Source of the DNA: Bacillus mesophilus
GTDB taxonomy: Bacteria; Bacillota; Bacilli; Bacillales; SA4
Reading direction: 5' to 3'
NCBI RefSeq assembly: GCF_011008845.1
Contig: NZ_JAAIWM010000004.1
Location: 124,001-188,000 of the forward strand
Length of the DNA: 64,000 bases
Part shown: in pieces, positions 1-8,736 of the stretch
How the letters are laid out: each line of letters opens with the position of its first letter
Position numbering within the stretch: the stretch's first letter is position 1
The notes under the pieces: generated by a model
Seen by the model: the letters and a program-made list of their open reading frames with translations, nothing else
The model's database searches: none
What the model was told of the DNA's origin: nothing
Translations under genes and position numbers: made by a program

Positions 1-1
1 C

Positions 2-127
2 AAGGACTTTACTTTTGACATTTTTCTAATTGGTTTGAAATATGCACTATATGGTGTTGGAACCGTTGCTACAATTAAATACACGCTAACCAAAACAGAC
101 AAAGGAAATCCTAGGGCAGTTGAGTAG
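2..127 (+). CDS. C-terminal end of an unidentified, probably membrane protein (partial)
   Basis: An open frame enters from the left edge and ends at TAG 125-127, giving 41 residues. The visible part has a hydrophobic stretch (FDIFLIGLKYALYGVGTVA) followed by a polar, charged tail, which fits the last transmembrane segment of a membrane protein. No family can be assigned from so short a piece. The start lies outside the window. Confidence 0.4.
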   Translation, partial: KDFTFDIFLIGLKYALYGVGTVATIKYTLTKTDKGNPRAVE

Positions 128-234
128 AATCAACTGCTTTTTATTATGAGCTGCAAGTTATGTTGATTTTTCGCGATTGATCGTATAGAAGAACAGCTTG
201 TGATCGAGACCATAATACCTTCTTTGAACTAATA

Positions 235-258
235 AAAGGGAGCTAACTAGCTCCCTTT
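235..258 (-). terminator. Rho-independent terminator of the small membrane-protein gene
   Basis: A 10-bp perfect inverted repeat (AAAGGGAGCT / AGCTCCCTTT) with a 4-nt loop ends in TTTTATT on the minus strand. The stop codon of the upstream leftward gene lies inside the hairpin. Confidence 0.6.
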
Positions 259-423
259 AAAGCCTTTACGTAGCATCCTATAGCTAAATATAGTTCCTCC
301 AAATAAAAAAGCAACGACTACTATAAACATCAAAATTCCAATTTCATCAATAAATGTGAGCATAAAGACAGTAATCACTACGTCTGTAATAAGTCCTACA
401 ATTAAAAGAATCCTAATAATCAT
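247..423 (-). CDS. Small two-helix membrane protein (58 aa), unknown function
   Basis: The frame starts at ATG 423 with AAGGGTGAG upstream and ends inside a terminator hairpin. The product is very hydrophobic, with one helix at about residues 3-22 and a second at about 28-47 (ILMFIVVVAFLFGGTIF), then a short basic tail (RMLRKGFKGS). The hairpin turn between them carries DE. I do not recognise a family. The Shine-Dalgarno sequence, the compact helix-turn-helix membrane design and the dedicated terminator argue that it is a real gene transcribed away from the PPOX gene at 566. Confidence 0.6.
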   Translation of the reverse strand: MIIRILLIVGLITDVVITVFMLTFIDEIGILMFIVVVAFLFGGTIFSYRMLRKGFKGS

Positions 424-565
424 GTTAACTCACCCTTTTTCAATTAAATACATTCATACCTTTCCAAACTATTCATGTAATTATTCTTTTGGGTCGAGCC
501 TGAATCGCCTTGTATATTAGGAAAATATGGTAATATATAAGTAAAAAAGAATGTGGAGGAACATG

Positions 566-1207
566 ATGAACCTTACGAAACCGGAATTTAAAGAAATTGT
601 TTCAAATGAACATGAGCTGAGATCTTTTTTAGGTGAGCCTAGTTTATTAGCGGGTAATAAGGTAATTACAAAACTAGACTCTCACTGTAAGACCATCATT
701 CAACACTCACCCTTTTTAGTTATCTCCACATCAAATTCAGACGGAACATGTGATGCCTCACCTAGAGGAGATGCACCAGGATTTGTTTATATTGTAGATG
801 AACATCATGTAATTATTCCAGAAAGACCTGGTAATAAGCGCGCTGACTCTATTCATAACATACTTACCAATCCTCATGTTGGGTTAATTTTTATGATTCC
901 TGGAATGGAAGAAACACTTCGTATAAACGGGAGAGCATTTATTATTCGTGATCAACATTGGCTTGAGAAGATGTCTGCACAACATAAAGTGCCACATTTA
1001 GGAATTGTTGTAGAAATTGAAGAAATTTTTATGCATTGTGCAAAGGCTTTTAAACGTTCACATCTTTGGAATCCTGATAGTTGGCCTAAGCGTCAAGACC
1101 TTCCATCTATGGCAGAAGTTTTAAAGGATCATGTTAAAAAAGAAGAATTAACCGTAGAAACTATCAATGACACATTAAAAGAAAGCTATTCTAAGAGATT
1201 ATATTAA
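566..1207 (+). CDS. Pyridoxamine 5'-phosphate oxidase-family FMN flavoprotein
   Basis: About 213 aa, soluble. The central split-barrel region has the PPOX pattern: PFLVISTSNSDGTCDASPRGD, where a flavin-binding strand is followed by SPRGD, then VIIPERPGNKRADS and NPHVGLIFMIPG. This matches the MSMEG_1061-type family of single-domain F420/FMN-binding proteins, with a C-terminal extension of about 40 residues (WNPDSWPKRQDLPS). The substrate is unknown. An earlier ATG at 551 contains the GGAGGA Shine-Dalgarno, so I place the start at the second of two tandem ATGs (563 or 566), 6 nt after GGAGG. The trmO-like gene follows after 18 bp, so the two may be cotranscribed. Confidence 0.85.
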   Translation: MNLTKPEFKEIVSNEHELRSFLGEPSLLAGNKVITKLDSHCKTIIQHSPFLVISTSNSDGTCDASPRGDAPGFVYIVDEHHVIIPERPGNKRADSIHNILTNPHVGLIFMIPGMEETLRINGRAFIIRDQHWLEKMSAQHKVPHLGIVVEIEEIFMHCAKAFKRSHLWNPDSWPKRQDLPSMAEVLKDHVKKEELTVETINDTLKESYSKRLY

Positions 1208-1225
1208 AAGGGATAGGTGAATTAG

Positions 1226-1693
1226 ATGGAACAAGTGTTACTAAAGCCTATTGGCAAGGTAATTAGCGGCAGAGAGGTTATTGAAGATGACTTTTGGGGT
1301 AGTGAGATTTCTATCATTGAAATTGATTCGGCTCAGTATTCGACTGATGTACTAATGGGATTAACTGACTTTTCCCATCTGGAAGTAATCTACTTTATGC
1401 ATGGTGTAAAAGAAGATCAAATTGAACTAACAGCACGTCATCCACGCAATAATTTAAACTGGCCGAAGGTTGGTATATTTGCACAGCGTCCAAAAGCGCG
1501 ACCTAATAGAATAGGATTATCACGCTGTAAGATCATATCTATTCACAATTACCAAATCACAGTTCAATCGTTGGACGCCATCGTTGGAACACCTATTTTA
1601 GATATCAAACCTTATATGAAGGAGTTCGGGCCAATTGGAAAGGTAGAACAACCTCATTGGGCTAATGAATTGATGGATAGATATTATAAATGA
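1226..1693 (+). CDS. TrmO/TsaA-family tRNA (m6t6A37) methyltransferase-like protein
   Basis: The 155-aa protein has the YaeB/TsaA (UPF0066) beta-barrel signature. It opens LLKPIGKVISGR, has FSHLEVIYFMHGV in the middle, then the family motif FAQRPKARPNRIGLSRCKI and the DIKPYM segment near the C-terminus. Family members use S-adenosylmethionine, and the studied ones methylate N6 of t6A37 in tRNA. Some Bacillus paralogues are uncharacterised, so the exact substrate is inferred. AGGTGA lies 6 nt before ATG. It sits 18 bp after the PPOX gene and 54 bp before the HD gene, possibly in one transcript. Confidence 0.85.
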   Translation: MEQVLLKPIGKVISGREVIEDDFWGSEISIIEIDSAQYSTDVLMGLTDFSHLEVIYFMHGVKEDQIELTARHPRNNLNWPKVGIFAQRPKARPNRIGLSRCKIISIHNYQITVQSLDAIVGTPILDIKPYMKEFGPIGKVEQPHWANELMDRYYK

Positions 1694-1747
1694 GCATCCT
1701 TTTTACAACAGCTACTTTACTATTAAATTTAATGGGAGGTAATCTGT

Positions 1748-2293
1748 ATGGAATTAGTAGAACAAGCAAGATTTTTTGCCATGGATGCACATGAAGGCCA
1801 AACAAGAAAGCTATCAACTGAACCTTACTTTGTTCATCCAGAAGCTGTAGCTATGATTTTACAAGACGCTGGTTTGTCTGACGAGGTAATTGCTGCTGGT
1901 TATTTACATGATACGGTCGAAGATACAGAAGTGACCATATCTGAAATTAGAGAGAGATTCGGAGAGCAAGTTGCACATATCGTAGCAGGAAACACTGAGG
2001 ATAAATCAAAATCATGGGAAGAACGAAAACAACACACTATTGATTTAGTGAAAACAGCAAGCTTTGATATTAAGTGCTTGATTGCAGCTGACAAGCTAGA
2101 TAATCTAAGAAGTATGCTTAAAGAGAACGAACATTCTGCTCAGGATATCTGGTCCCATTTTAAACGCGGGAAGAAGCAACAAGCATGGTATTACACAAAT
2201 GTAGCTTCCTCATTGTTTGAGAATGTAGAAGAAGAAAAAGTCCCAGATTTCTTTCGACAGTTTGATAAACTAGTTCAAGACTTTTTCAAGTAA
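1748..2293 (+). CDS. Stand-alone HD hydrolase of the SpoT/Mesh1 type, putative small alarmone hydrolase
   Basis: 181 aa with the metal-binding HD pattern of the (p)ppGpp hydrolase domain: GQTRK-STEPYFVHPEAV near residue 20, YLHDTVEDT near 51-59 (HD followed by the ED pair), and CLIAADKLDNLRS near 110. There is no synthetase or regulatory domain, so it would only hydrolyse. Mesh1-like enzymes remove the 3'-pyrophosphate of ppGpp or act on other nucleotides. The true substrate is not shown. GGGAGGT precedes the ATG. The next gene, a deoxyribosyltransferase-like protein, begins 46 bp later in the same direction, which suggests a nucleotide-metabolism pair. Confidence 0.8.
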   Translation: MELVEQARFFAMDAHEGQTRKLSTEPYFVHPEAVAMILQDAGLSDEVIAAGYLHDTVEDTEVTISEIRERFGEQVAHIVAGNTEDKSKSWEERKQHTIDLVKTASFDIKCLIAADKLDNLRSMLKENEHSAQDIWSHFKRGKKQQAWYYTNVASSLFENVEEEKVPDFFRQFDKLVQDFFK

Positions 2294-2339
2294 CTTTTAT
2301 AAATAGATTATAAAATGAGCTTTATGAGGGGAATAATAT

Positions 2340-2738
2340 ATGAAATTTTACGTTGCGTCTGGGTTGGAGAACTTTTCGAATGTTAGAGAAATCACGAAGC
2401 GATTAATAGAAGAAGGATTCATCCATACATATGATTGGACATTAAACGGAAGAGCAAATACTCTAGATCAACTGTGCCAAATAGGTCAGAAGGAGAAAGA
2501 GGCCGTTCAAAATTCAGACTTCCTTGTGGTCCTGTTACCTGGTGGGAAAGGTACTCATATAGAACTTGGAATCGCAATAGGTCTTTCAAAAAGAATCTAC
2601 CTATATTCACCTACTGAAAATATAAATAATCCCGAAGATTCAAGTACATTTTATCACTTACCTGAAGTGAAAAAATTTGTTGGAAACATAGAGGAATTTG
2701 CATCCTTCGTCTTATCACATGAGAAAAAGATTAACTAG
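2340..2738 (+). CDS. Nucleoside 2-deoxyribosyltransferase-like protein
   Basis: 132 aa. It begins MKFYVASGLEN, has FIHTYDWT around 28-35, and the core DFLVVLLPGGKGTHIELGIAIG motif near residues 60-80, in which the Glu of H-x-E-L-G is the likely nucleophile. This is the small NDT-like fold (PF05014 type), known from conserved Bacillus 'group-specific' proteins. Classical members transfer deoxyribose between bases. Many small paralogues have no known function, so the role is inferred. GAGGGG precedes the ATG. It is the last gene of the rightward run and is followed by a terminator. Confidence 0.75.
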   Translation: MKFYVASGLENFSNVREITKRLIEEGFIHTYDWTLNGRANTLDQLCQIGQKEKEAVQNSDFLVVLLPGGKGTHIELGIAIGLSKRIYLYSPTENINNPEDSSTFYHLPEVKKFVGNIEEFASFVLSHEKKIN

Positions 2739-2807
2739 CACGCCTATCCTTCCTAGGAGGAACATTTTATTTTAATTGACGTTGATGACAGCGGCGTTGA
2801 ACGAAGA

Positions 2808-2835
2808 ACAAGGAACCATAGAGTTCCTTTTTTTG
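2808..2835 (+). terminator. Terminator after the deoxyribosyltransferase-like gene
   Basis: AAGGAAC - CATAGA - GTTCCTT hairpin followed directly by a run of seven T. Confidence 0.75.
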
Positions 2836-3015
2836 TTGTCTCTCCTTCTAATAGTACGTTTTCTTTTAAGCAGTTACATACATAAGTTACAAATATAAGC
2901 TAGACTTTAATTAAACACAGTAAACAGATGAGGCTGAAAAAATTAGAAAATAAACTTTTATACGTAGGATAAGAGATCTTATAAAACAATTCTTAAAAAT
3001 TCATAAAAGGTATGG

Positions 3016-3038
3016 TATAATGAATGAACATTCATTCA
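3016..3038 (+). promoter_or_regulatory. FadR-type operator over the -10/start site of the MBL hydrolase gene
   Basis: Bases 3021-3038 read TGAATGAACATTCATTCA, an 8-bp perfect inverted repeat around a 2-bp centre. The published Bacillus subtilis FadR (YsiA) consensus is TGAATGAMTANTCATTCA, and this site differs at one central base. It overlaps the last base of a TATAAT box (3016-3021), a position suited to repression relieved by long-chain acyl-CoA. The match is seen; binding by FadR is inference. Confidence 0.7.
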
Positions 3039-3095
3039 ACATTTATTTTGGTAAAATAATATTAATACATAAACTGTTAACAGAGGTGATTATAC

Positions 3096-3986
3096 TTGGA
3101 ACGTATTGGTCCGTTACTACTTATTGAAGGCCCTAATCATAGCAAGGTTCCTTTTTCAAGAAGTCTGTACCTTGATTGTGCAGAAAAGGTATTATTTGAT
3201 TCTGGAGCCGATCCAGATTCATTAGTTCGGGTTAACCAGGAATTTGGAATTGAGTTGATTATGAATACACATTATCATCCGGATCATACTCAGCATAACT
3301 ATATGTTTCCGCATGCTGAAAAATGGATAAATCCGATTGAATTCAAGACAGCTAGAACCATTGATGGAATAGCAAAATCAAATGGAATTTACCAAGAGTG
3401 GGGTCAAGCCGGTATTGAAATGTGGAAGAATAATTTACCTGAAAAGTGGATTAACAGTATAGGAGAAATAACTGGTACTTATGAATATGAGATCGAATAC
3501 TTATTTGGTGATGTAAAAGTTCATTTTCTTCATACTCCAGGGCATACAAGTGGTCTTGGATCTCCATACTTCCCAGATTTAGGTGTTGTTTATGTTGGTG
3601 ATTATGATATGACATCATTTGGTCCATGGTACAACGGAACAGATGGAGATATTGAGGAGTTTATTGCATCAGGAAAACGGTTAATAGACCTTGATGCAAC
3701 CACCTATATAACTGGACATCAAAAAGGAATTTTTACAAAGCAGGAATTCAAAACTGAAATGGTTAAGTACCTTTCGATCATTGATCATCGTGATGAAATT
3801 ATAGAGAAGTATGCTCGTAAAGGGCTTTCTTTCGAAGAGTTAACAGAGATTGGAATTTTTTATCCAGAAAACACATTAGATGTACCAATTTTTAAAACAT
3901 GGGAGAGAAGCGGGATACGTAAGCATTTACATCGACTTGGTCTTACTGTCTCTACTAAAGATGGTGAGCTAATAGGAACGAAATAG
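3096..3986 (+). CDS. MBL-fold metallo-hydrolase
   Basis: 296 aa from a TTG start with AGAGGTGAT upstream. The metallo-beta-lactamase motifs are in order: THYHPDHTQHN near residue 57 (HxHxDH), HTPGHTSG near 149 (third His), GDYD near 168 (bridging Asp) and TGHQKG near 207 (last His). A C-terminal helical domain of about 80 residues (SIIDHRDEIIEKY) resembles that of broad MBL hydrolases. The substrate is unknown. A FadR-like operator overlaps its promoter, so expression during fatty-acid or acyl-CoA catabolism is likely, and a thioester substrate is possible but unproven. A bidirectional terminator separates it from the convergent gene. Confidence 0.85.
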   Translation: MERIGPLLLIEGPNHSKVPFSRSLYLDCAEKVLFDSGADPDSLVRVNQEFGIELIMNTHYHPDHTQHNYMFPHAEKWINPIEFKTARTIDGIAKSNGIYQEWGQAGIEMWKNNLPEKWINSIGEITGTYEYEIEYLFGDVKVHFLHTPGHTSGLGSPYFPDLGVVYVGDYDMTSFGPWYNGTDGDIEEFIASGKRLIDLDATTYITGHQKGIFTKQEFKTEMVKYLSIIDHRDEIIEKYARKGLSFEELTEIGIFYPENTLDVPIFKTWERSGIRKHLHRLGLTVSTKDGELIGTK

Positions 3987-4018
3987 CAAAAAAGGACCTT
4001 CTCAGGTCCTTTTTTGCT
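3985..4018. terminator. Bidirectional terminator between convergent genes
   Basis: AGCAAAAAAGGACCT and AGGTCCTTTTTTGCT form a symmetric hairpin, so A- and T-runs flank the stem on both strands. It serves the MBL gene on the plus strand and the DUF3900-like gene on the minus strand. Confidence 0.8.
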
Positions 4019-5093
4019 ATTCAGAGTTTCTATTTGTTTTATTCTCAATTTTCTCAATGACATCATGGAGAGCTTCAGGCTTCAATAGCTCAAGAGGTGT
4101 ATACCCCTTTTCAAACACCACCGAATCCCCTTCAATCAGAATTAAAAATCGACCATTAATTTTTGCAATATGAACGCTTTCCCCAAAGTCAGAAAGCATA
4201 CCTTTCACTTGAATATGATCAAGTTTGAGACTTAATCCAATTTCGGGTGTATGTTCAATAATTTGTGATGAAGCTTCCATTACTTGTTCTGTTGTAAAAC
4301 GCTCCTGTAGTTCACGCTTTGGGCTTGTGGCCCAAACCTCCATAGCGGATTCAAACTTTTCACGGTCCTCACTATCAGGGTCATACGATTCATCTATATG
4401 CTGCTGAACCATCCCCAAAACTTGTGATTTCACGATTTCTGGCATTGACTCTCTATATTCGACGTATTTTAAGAAGTCCTCGAAATATCTTGCATGAGAG
4501 GATTGATGAAGCTTCACTTCGCTTTCTTCAATCATTCCTTCTTCAGGCATATATGGATATTGAATGGACTTCATATTTTTGGTTGTAATGGCCATTTCAA
4601 CATTTCGAATTAGTGTTGTTTCATCAGATATTGAGGCAACTTTAGGTTCAAAATCACATTTCATGATAAATACAAAGGGATTATCAAAATACTGGTTAAG
4701 CTTAGCTGTAGCAATGATAAATACTCCTTCACGAACTGCGCTAGCTTCTGTATAGGCAACAACAAATTTTTCTCCCTCATCTTTGAACTTTTCAACACTG
4801 TCCGCAAATCTAACTCGCTGGAACAGGTTATAATTTGGGTTAGAATCAAGCTCATGTCCTTCAGCAGTAATAAAATAACCTAGCTTAGTGGGCACCTTTT
4901 CAGTCTTCGGATGCCGTTCGACCTTACGCTTTACAATCTTTGCTAGTTCTCCATCTAAGAAATCCTTTAAAGTACTGTATTCATAAGAGTCTGAATCCAA
5001 TGTTTTAAAATGTTTATAACTTTTTTGAGACAATTCACCTTGTCCTTCAACCTGAACTACATAAAACGATAAATAGTTTATCTGAAAATCCAT
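4017..5093 (-). CDS. DUF3900/DUF3898-like conserved Bacillus protein, unknown function
   Basis: 358-aa soluble protein with AAGGTGA before its ATG. It opens MDFQINYLSFYVVQVEG and contains a conserved-looking GYFITAEGHELDSNPNYNL segment and a long acidic middle part. It resembles a family of about 360-aa proteins confined to Bacillaceae that I associate with DUF3900/DUF3898; the family name is from memory and uncertain. There are no transmembrane helices, signal peptide or catalytic motif that I can name. It is divergent from the alcohol dehydrogenase gene and shares a terminator with the MBL gene. Confidence 0.6.
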   Translation of the reverse strand: MDFQINYLSFYVVQVEGQGELSQKSYKHFKTLDSDSYEYSTLKDFLDGELAKIVKRKVERHPKTEKVPTKLGYFITAEGHELDSNPNYNLFQRVRFADSVEKFKDEGEKFVVAYTEASAVREGVFIIATAKLNQYFDNPFVFIMKCDFEPKVASISDETTLIRNVEMAITTKNMKSIQYPYMPEEGMIEESEVKLHQSSHARYFEDFLKYVEYRESMPEIVKSQVLGMVQQHIDESYDPDSEDREKFESAMEVWATSPKRELQERFTTEQVMEASSQIIEHTPEIGLSLKLDHIQVKGMLSDFGESVHIAKINGRFLILIEGDSVVFEKGYTPLELLKPEALHDVIEKIENKTNRNSE

Positions 5094-5251
5094 CTAATAG
5101 TCACCTTTATTCATGTATTTACTCTAGACAAGTATAGGAGAGGAGAAGTATATCGTCAATTAAAGATAGAGAGATTGATTCACGTTAAGAAAGAGTAAAA
5201 AACTTACAATTGAAGAATACTATCTTCAAATAATGGATGGAGGTGGGTAAG

Positions 5252-6385
5252 TTGAAAGCAGTAACCTATCAAGGCCCAAACCAGGTAGAAGTAACCCAAG
5301 TTAAGGATGCAAAAATTGAGAAAAAAGATGATATTATCGTTAAAATAACATCAACAGCTATATGTGGTTCTGATTTACATCTATACCAAGGAAATATGCC
5401 ATTACCTCATGGTTATATTATCGGCCATGAGCCAATGGGAATCGTAGAAGAGGTTGGTCCTGAAGTCACAAAGGTCAAAAAAGGGGATCGGGTTGTTGTT
5501 CCTTTTAATGTTTCCTGCGGCCAATGTCATTACTGTCAGCATGAAATGGAAAGTCAGTGTGATAACTCAAATCCTCACTATGATTCTGGGGGATATTTTG
5601 GTTACACTGAGAAATTTGGTGATCATCCAGGAGGACAGGCTGAGTATTTAAAGGTTCCATATGGGAATTTCACCCCATTCCTAGTCCCTGAATCATGTGA
5701 ATTAGAAGATGAGTCCTTACTATTCTTAAGTGATGTTCTTCCAACGGCATATTGGAGTGTTCTCCATGCTGGTGTTAAAAAAGGAGACACAGTAGTCATT
5801 TTAGGCTGCGGACCTGTAGGATTAATGGCACAAAAATTTGCATGGATGCAAGGAGCTAAGAGAGTCATTGCCGTTGATTACCTCGGATATAGGTTAAATC
5901 ATGCAAAACAAACCAACAAAGTGGAAACGTTTGATTTTACGGATTATCCAGATATGGGAGAGTATCTTAAAGAAATCACTTCAGGCGGAGCAGATGTTGT
6001 TATTGATTGTGTTGGAATGGATGGTAAAAAGTCACCACTTGAATTCATCGAACAAAAACTTAAACTTCAAGGCGGAACACTGGGTGCAATCCAAATCGCA
6101 ACAAAGGCAGTTCGTAAATTCGGAACCGTTCAATTAACAGGGGTTTACGGTGCTAATTATAATAACTTCCCACTAGGTGCATTCTTTTCAAGAAATATAT
6201 CTATTAAAATGGGGCAAGCCCCAGTAATCCATTTAATGCCTGAGCTATACGATAAAATCACAAAAGAAGAATTCGACCCAAGAGACATTATTACACATAA
6301 GCTCGCTTTAGATGAGGCTAGCCATGGGTATAAGATGTTTAATGGAAGAGAGGACGATTGCATTAAGGTAATCCTAAAGCCATAA
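5252..6385 (+). CDS. Zinc-dependent alcohol/formaldehyde dehydrogenase (AdhB-like MDR family)
   Basis: About 377 aa. Catalytic zinc ligands are visible in TAICGSDLH and GHEPMG. The structural-zinc lobe is complete (CGQCHYCQHEMESQC), and a Rossmann NAD-binding motif VVILGCGPVGLMAQ follows near residue 185. The FGDHPGGQAEY insertion and overall length match the glutathione-independent formaldehyde dehydrogenase-like subgroup that includes B. subtilis AdhB. The substrate is therefore a short alcohol or aldehyde, by inference. The likely start is TTG 5252, because GGAGGTGG at 5239-5246 overlaps the upstream ATG 5237. It stands alone between two terminators. Confidence 0.88.
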   Translation: MKAVTYQGPNQVEVTQVKDAKIEKKDDIIVKITSTAICGSDLHLYQGNMPLPHGYIIGHEPMGIVEEVGPEVTKVKKGDRVVVPFNVSCGQCHYCQHEMESQCDNSNPHYDSGGYFGYTEKFGDHPGGQAEYLKVPYGNFTPFLVPESCELEDESLLFLSDVLPTAYWSVLHAGVKKGDTVVILGCGPVGLMAQKFAWMQGAKRVIAVDYLGYRLNHAKQTNKVETFDFTDYPDMGEYLKEITSGGADVVIDCVGMDGKKSPLEFIEQKLKLQGGTLGAIQIATKAVRKFGTVQLTGVYGANYNNFPLGAFFSRNISIKMGQAPVIHLMPELYDKITKEEFDPRDIITHKLALDEASHGYKMFNGREDDCIKVILKP

Positions 6386-6394
6386 TTTATCTTA

Positions 6395-6421
6395 AACTGC
6401 TCAGTTACTGAGCGGTTTTTT
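6395..6421 (+). terminator. Terminator of the alcohol dehydrogenase gene
   Basis: CTGCTCAG - TTA - CTGAGCGG hairpin (one G-T pair) followed by TTTTTTA. Confidence 0.75.
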
Positions 6422-6512
6422 AATTGGTAAAAGCATCTATAACTTTAAAATCATTATCTAATTCTAGTTTTTATGGTAAAGTGAGACTAAACGATAATAA
6501 TAGGGTGAGAAG

Positions 6513-6812
6513 ATGAACCAACATACTTGCAAAGAATGTGGAAATCAATTTAAATGGTCAAATATTTTTAAAAATATTTGGGAAGCTTACAAGCCACTAA
6601 AATGTAACCATTGCGATAAAAAGCATAAGGTTACAAATAAATCTCAAATTTTTGTCTCTCTACTGATCATAGTACCTATGCTTATATTTGGTGAGTTATT
6701 TTATGCACTGTCCCTATTTCCCAAAATTATTCTAATGCTGATCGTAGGATTTTGCATTTCATTATTTGTTCCTTTTATCGTAAGGTATAGACTTGAACCA
6801 AATAAAAGCTAG
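6513..6812 (+). CDS. TIGR04104-type small zinc-finger membrane protein
   Basis: 99 aa with two CxxC knuckles (C6-x2-C9 and C31-x2-C34) separated by about 20 residues. Two hydrophobic helices follow (about 46-63 and 70-90) and then a basic tail. This is the layout of the cxxc_20_cxxc (TIGR04104) family of putative zinc-finger membrane proteins in Bacillus, whose function is unknown. GGGTGA lies 4 nt before the ATG. The gene is monocistronic. Confidence 0.75.
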   Translation: MNQHTCKECGNQFKWSNIFKNIWEAYKPLKCNHCDKKHKVTNKSQIFVSLLIIVPMLIFGELFYALSLFPKIILMLIVGFCISLFVPFIVRYRLEPNKS

Positions 6813-6907
6813 TCTATTAATCCCTGGATGAGTCTTAAAGATTTCATCCTTTTTTATTTTTATAGAAGACCCAAGTCTGGAACGACTTTGATTAAAATTA
6901 GAATAGA

Positions 6908-7144
6908 TTAATTAACTAAGAAAAATAACAAACTTTTAGAAAAAGGGCAAAAATAAAAAGAACGATCATGATCCTCATTGGATTGACCGTTCTTATACTT
7001 GCTACTATATAGGACATCCTTTTTGGTTTTTGTTTTTCTGGTTGTTAAGTCTAACGATGCAAATGGGCTTCGACTATTCTCCGGATTTCTCTTTCCTTCA
7101 CGAGCAAGCTTCTCTCGAAATCTTTTTGCTTTAGATTTAGCCAT
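6908..7144 (-). CDS. Small basic YqkK-like protein with a tail read through its own terminator
   Basis: The first about 50 residues (MAKSKAKRFREKLAREGKR..., RKTKTKKDVLYSSKYKN) are strongly basic and resemble the short conserved Bacillus protein YqkK; the name is from memory. AAGGAGATGATT precedes the ATG. The remaining about 25 residues (ending FCPFSKSLLFFLVN) are encoded by the stem, loop and T-run of a strong terminator-like hairpin at 6958-6996. That end is probably not conserved, and an earlier stop codon may have been lost. The total of 78 aa may thus overstate the functional length. Confidence 0.6.
   Translation of the reverse strand: MAKSKAKRFREKLAREGKRNPENSRSPFASLDLTTRKTKTKKDVLYSSKYKNGQSNEDHDRSFYFCPFSKSLLFFLVN
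6958..6996 (-). terminator. Strong terminator-like hairpin inside the 3' end of the YqkK-like frame
   Basis: On the minus strand AAGAACGGTCAATCC pairs with GGATCATGATCGTTCTT (2-nt bulge, short loop), followed by TTTTTATTTTTG. The structure lies within the last third of the coding frame. Confidence 0.65.
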
Positions 7145-7307
7145 ACAGAATCATCTCCTTTTAGTGTAGAAACTTATTTTATTATAAAGGATTTTTATTA
7201 TAAAGTATAAAATTGTAAAAAAAACATAATAAAACTGTAACAAACATAATTACATATCGTCTAACTTACTGAAGCAATCAATTATACAATTTAAAGGAGT
7301 TAGAAAT

Positions 7308-8402
7308 ATGTTTAAAAAATCATATATGCAGATCATAGGTTCAGCCCTAACAATAGCATTACTTAGTGGTTGTGGGGCAGTTGAAGGTACAACTCAGGGA
7401 AATCAAAACATAGAACACCAAGAAGAAGTTCACACAACATTTAAAACGTATATTGAAGCAGGAGAAGAAAATAATCAGATTAAGGTAGTTTATAAGGTAG
7501 AAAACATCTCTAATGAGGATCAATTACTTACTTTTACAAGTGGATTACAAGCTGACGTTATTGTATATGATGAGGAAGGGAATAAGGCTTACCAATATTC
7601 CGATGAATTCATGTCCACACAAGCTATGGAAGAGTTAGCAATGAAACCGAAAGATCTATTAGAAAAGGAATTTATATTCTCAGGATTACAAAATGGAAAG
7701 TATGTTGTAGAAGCGTTTTTAACTGCAAAAGAAGAGCAAGCAAAGGTTATGATGGATTTAATAGTAGATAACTCATTTTCAAAATCATCTGGAACTTTAG
7801 TCGGGGTAATTGATTCTCAATCTGTAGAGATTGAAGTAGATGGCAAAACATCAGCTTATCAATTAACTGATGCTGCAAAATCACAGATTCAGTTCATACA
7901 TGATGGAACTAAGGTGGAGTTTCTATTTACTGTAAATGATAACAAGCAACAAGTTATTCAGGAGTTTATAATGGATCAACCACTTACCATTGAACTTGAG
8001 AAATCTGTACTTGAGCTCGATGATAAGTTAACGGAATTATTAGAAAATTTTAAACTGAATAAAGAAACTGATTCATCATATTTAGCTAACTTACAACCAT
8101 TCCAGATTTTCAAGCTATATATGAATACTCAAGCTAACGAAGATTTTGAAACTCTATATTATTATCATTTTGTAGATCAAGATAATATGCCAATTGACCA
8201 ATACGTAGCAGAATCTAATGACAGAATTGCAAATGTAAAGGTATTTATGGAAAAACTGAATCAAGTAAGAGAATTTAACGTTTTACTAGTTAATCAAAAC
8301 CGTGTAAATATCGAGTTTGAACTTGATGGCGAAATACTAGAGTTTAAGATGGAAAAAGACGAAAATAATGTTTGGCGTGCATTGTGGTTACCGTTTCAAT
8401 AA
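7308..8402 (+). CDS. Lipoprotein with a BsuPI-like domain
   Basis: 364 aa. A type II signal peptide ends in the lipobox LLSGC (Cys near residue 22), so the protein should be a lipid-anchored surface protein. Residues about 43-150 ([19 protein letters not shown], then [20 protein letters not shown]) resemble the BsuPI beta-sandwich domain named after the B. subtilis intracellular proteinase inhibitor and found in many lipoproteins. A middle segment ([19 protein letters not shown]) looks like a small beta-barrel. The C-terminal about 130 residues are not recognised. AAAGGAG precedes the ATG, and a terminator follows the stop. Confidence 0.75.
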
Positions 8403-8419
8403 GTAACGAATTCAAAAGA

Positions 8420-8521
<102 letters not shown>

Positions 8522-8736
8522 TTATTTTGGTTTTTTTAAATTGGTTCTCATAATATATATTATGTTAACTAGAAAATTTGTTAACAGAACAATAACTATT
8601 TATCTAATATGCCAAACCCCTCACCCTGAGGTTCTCAATAATAATTGAGTCTCTAATTAAACCGACCCGTTTCTTAATAGCTAATACGTTACCACGCAAT
8701 TGTCTTTTTATGTTTGAGGAGAAATCCACTGTAAAT

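Noticed and set aside
2776..2895. Short frame from TTG/ATG after the deoxyribosyltransferase-like gene, preceded by AGGAGG
   Set aside because: Spacing from AGGAGG is far too long, and the frame passes through the terminator.
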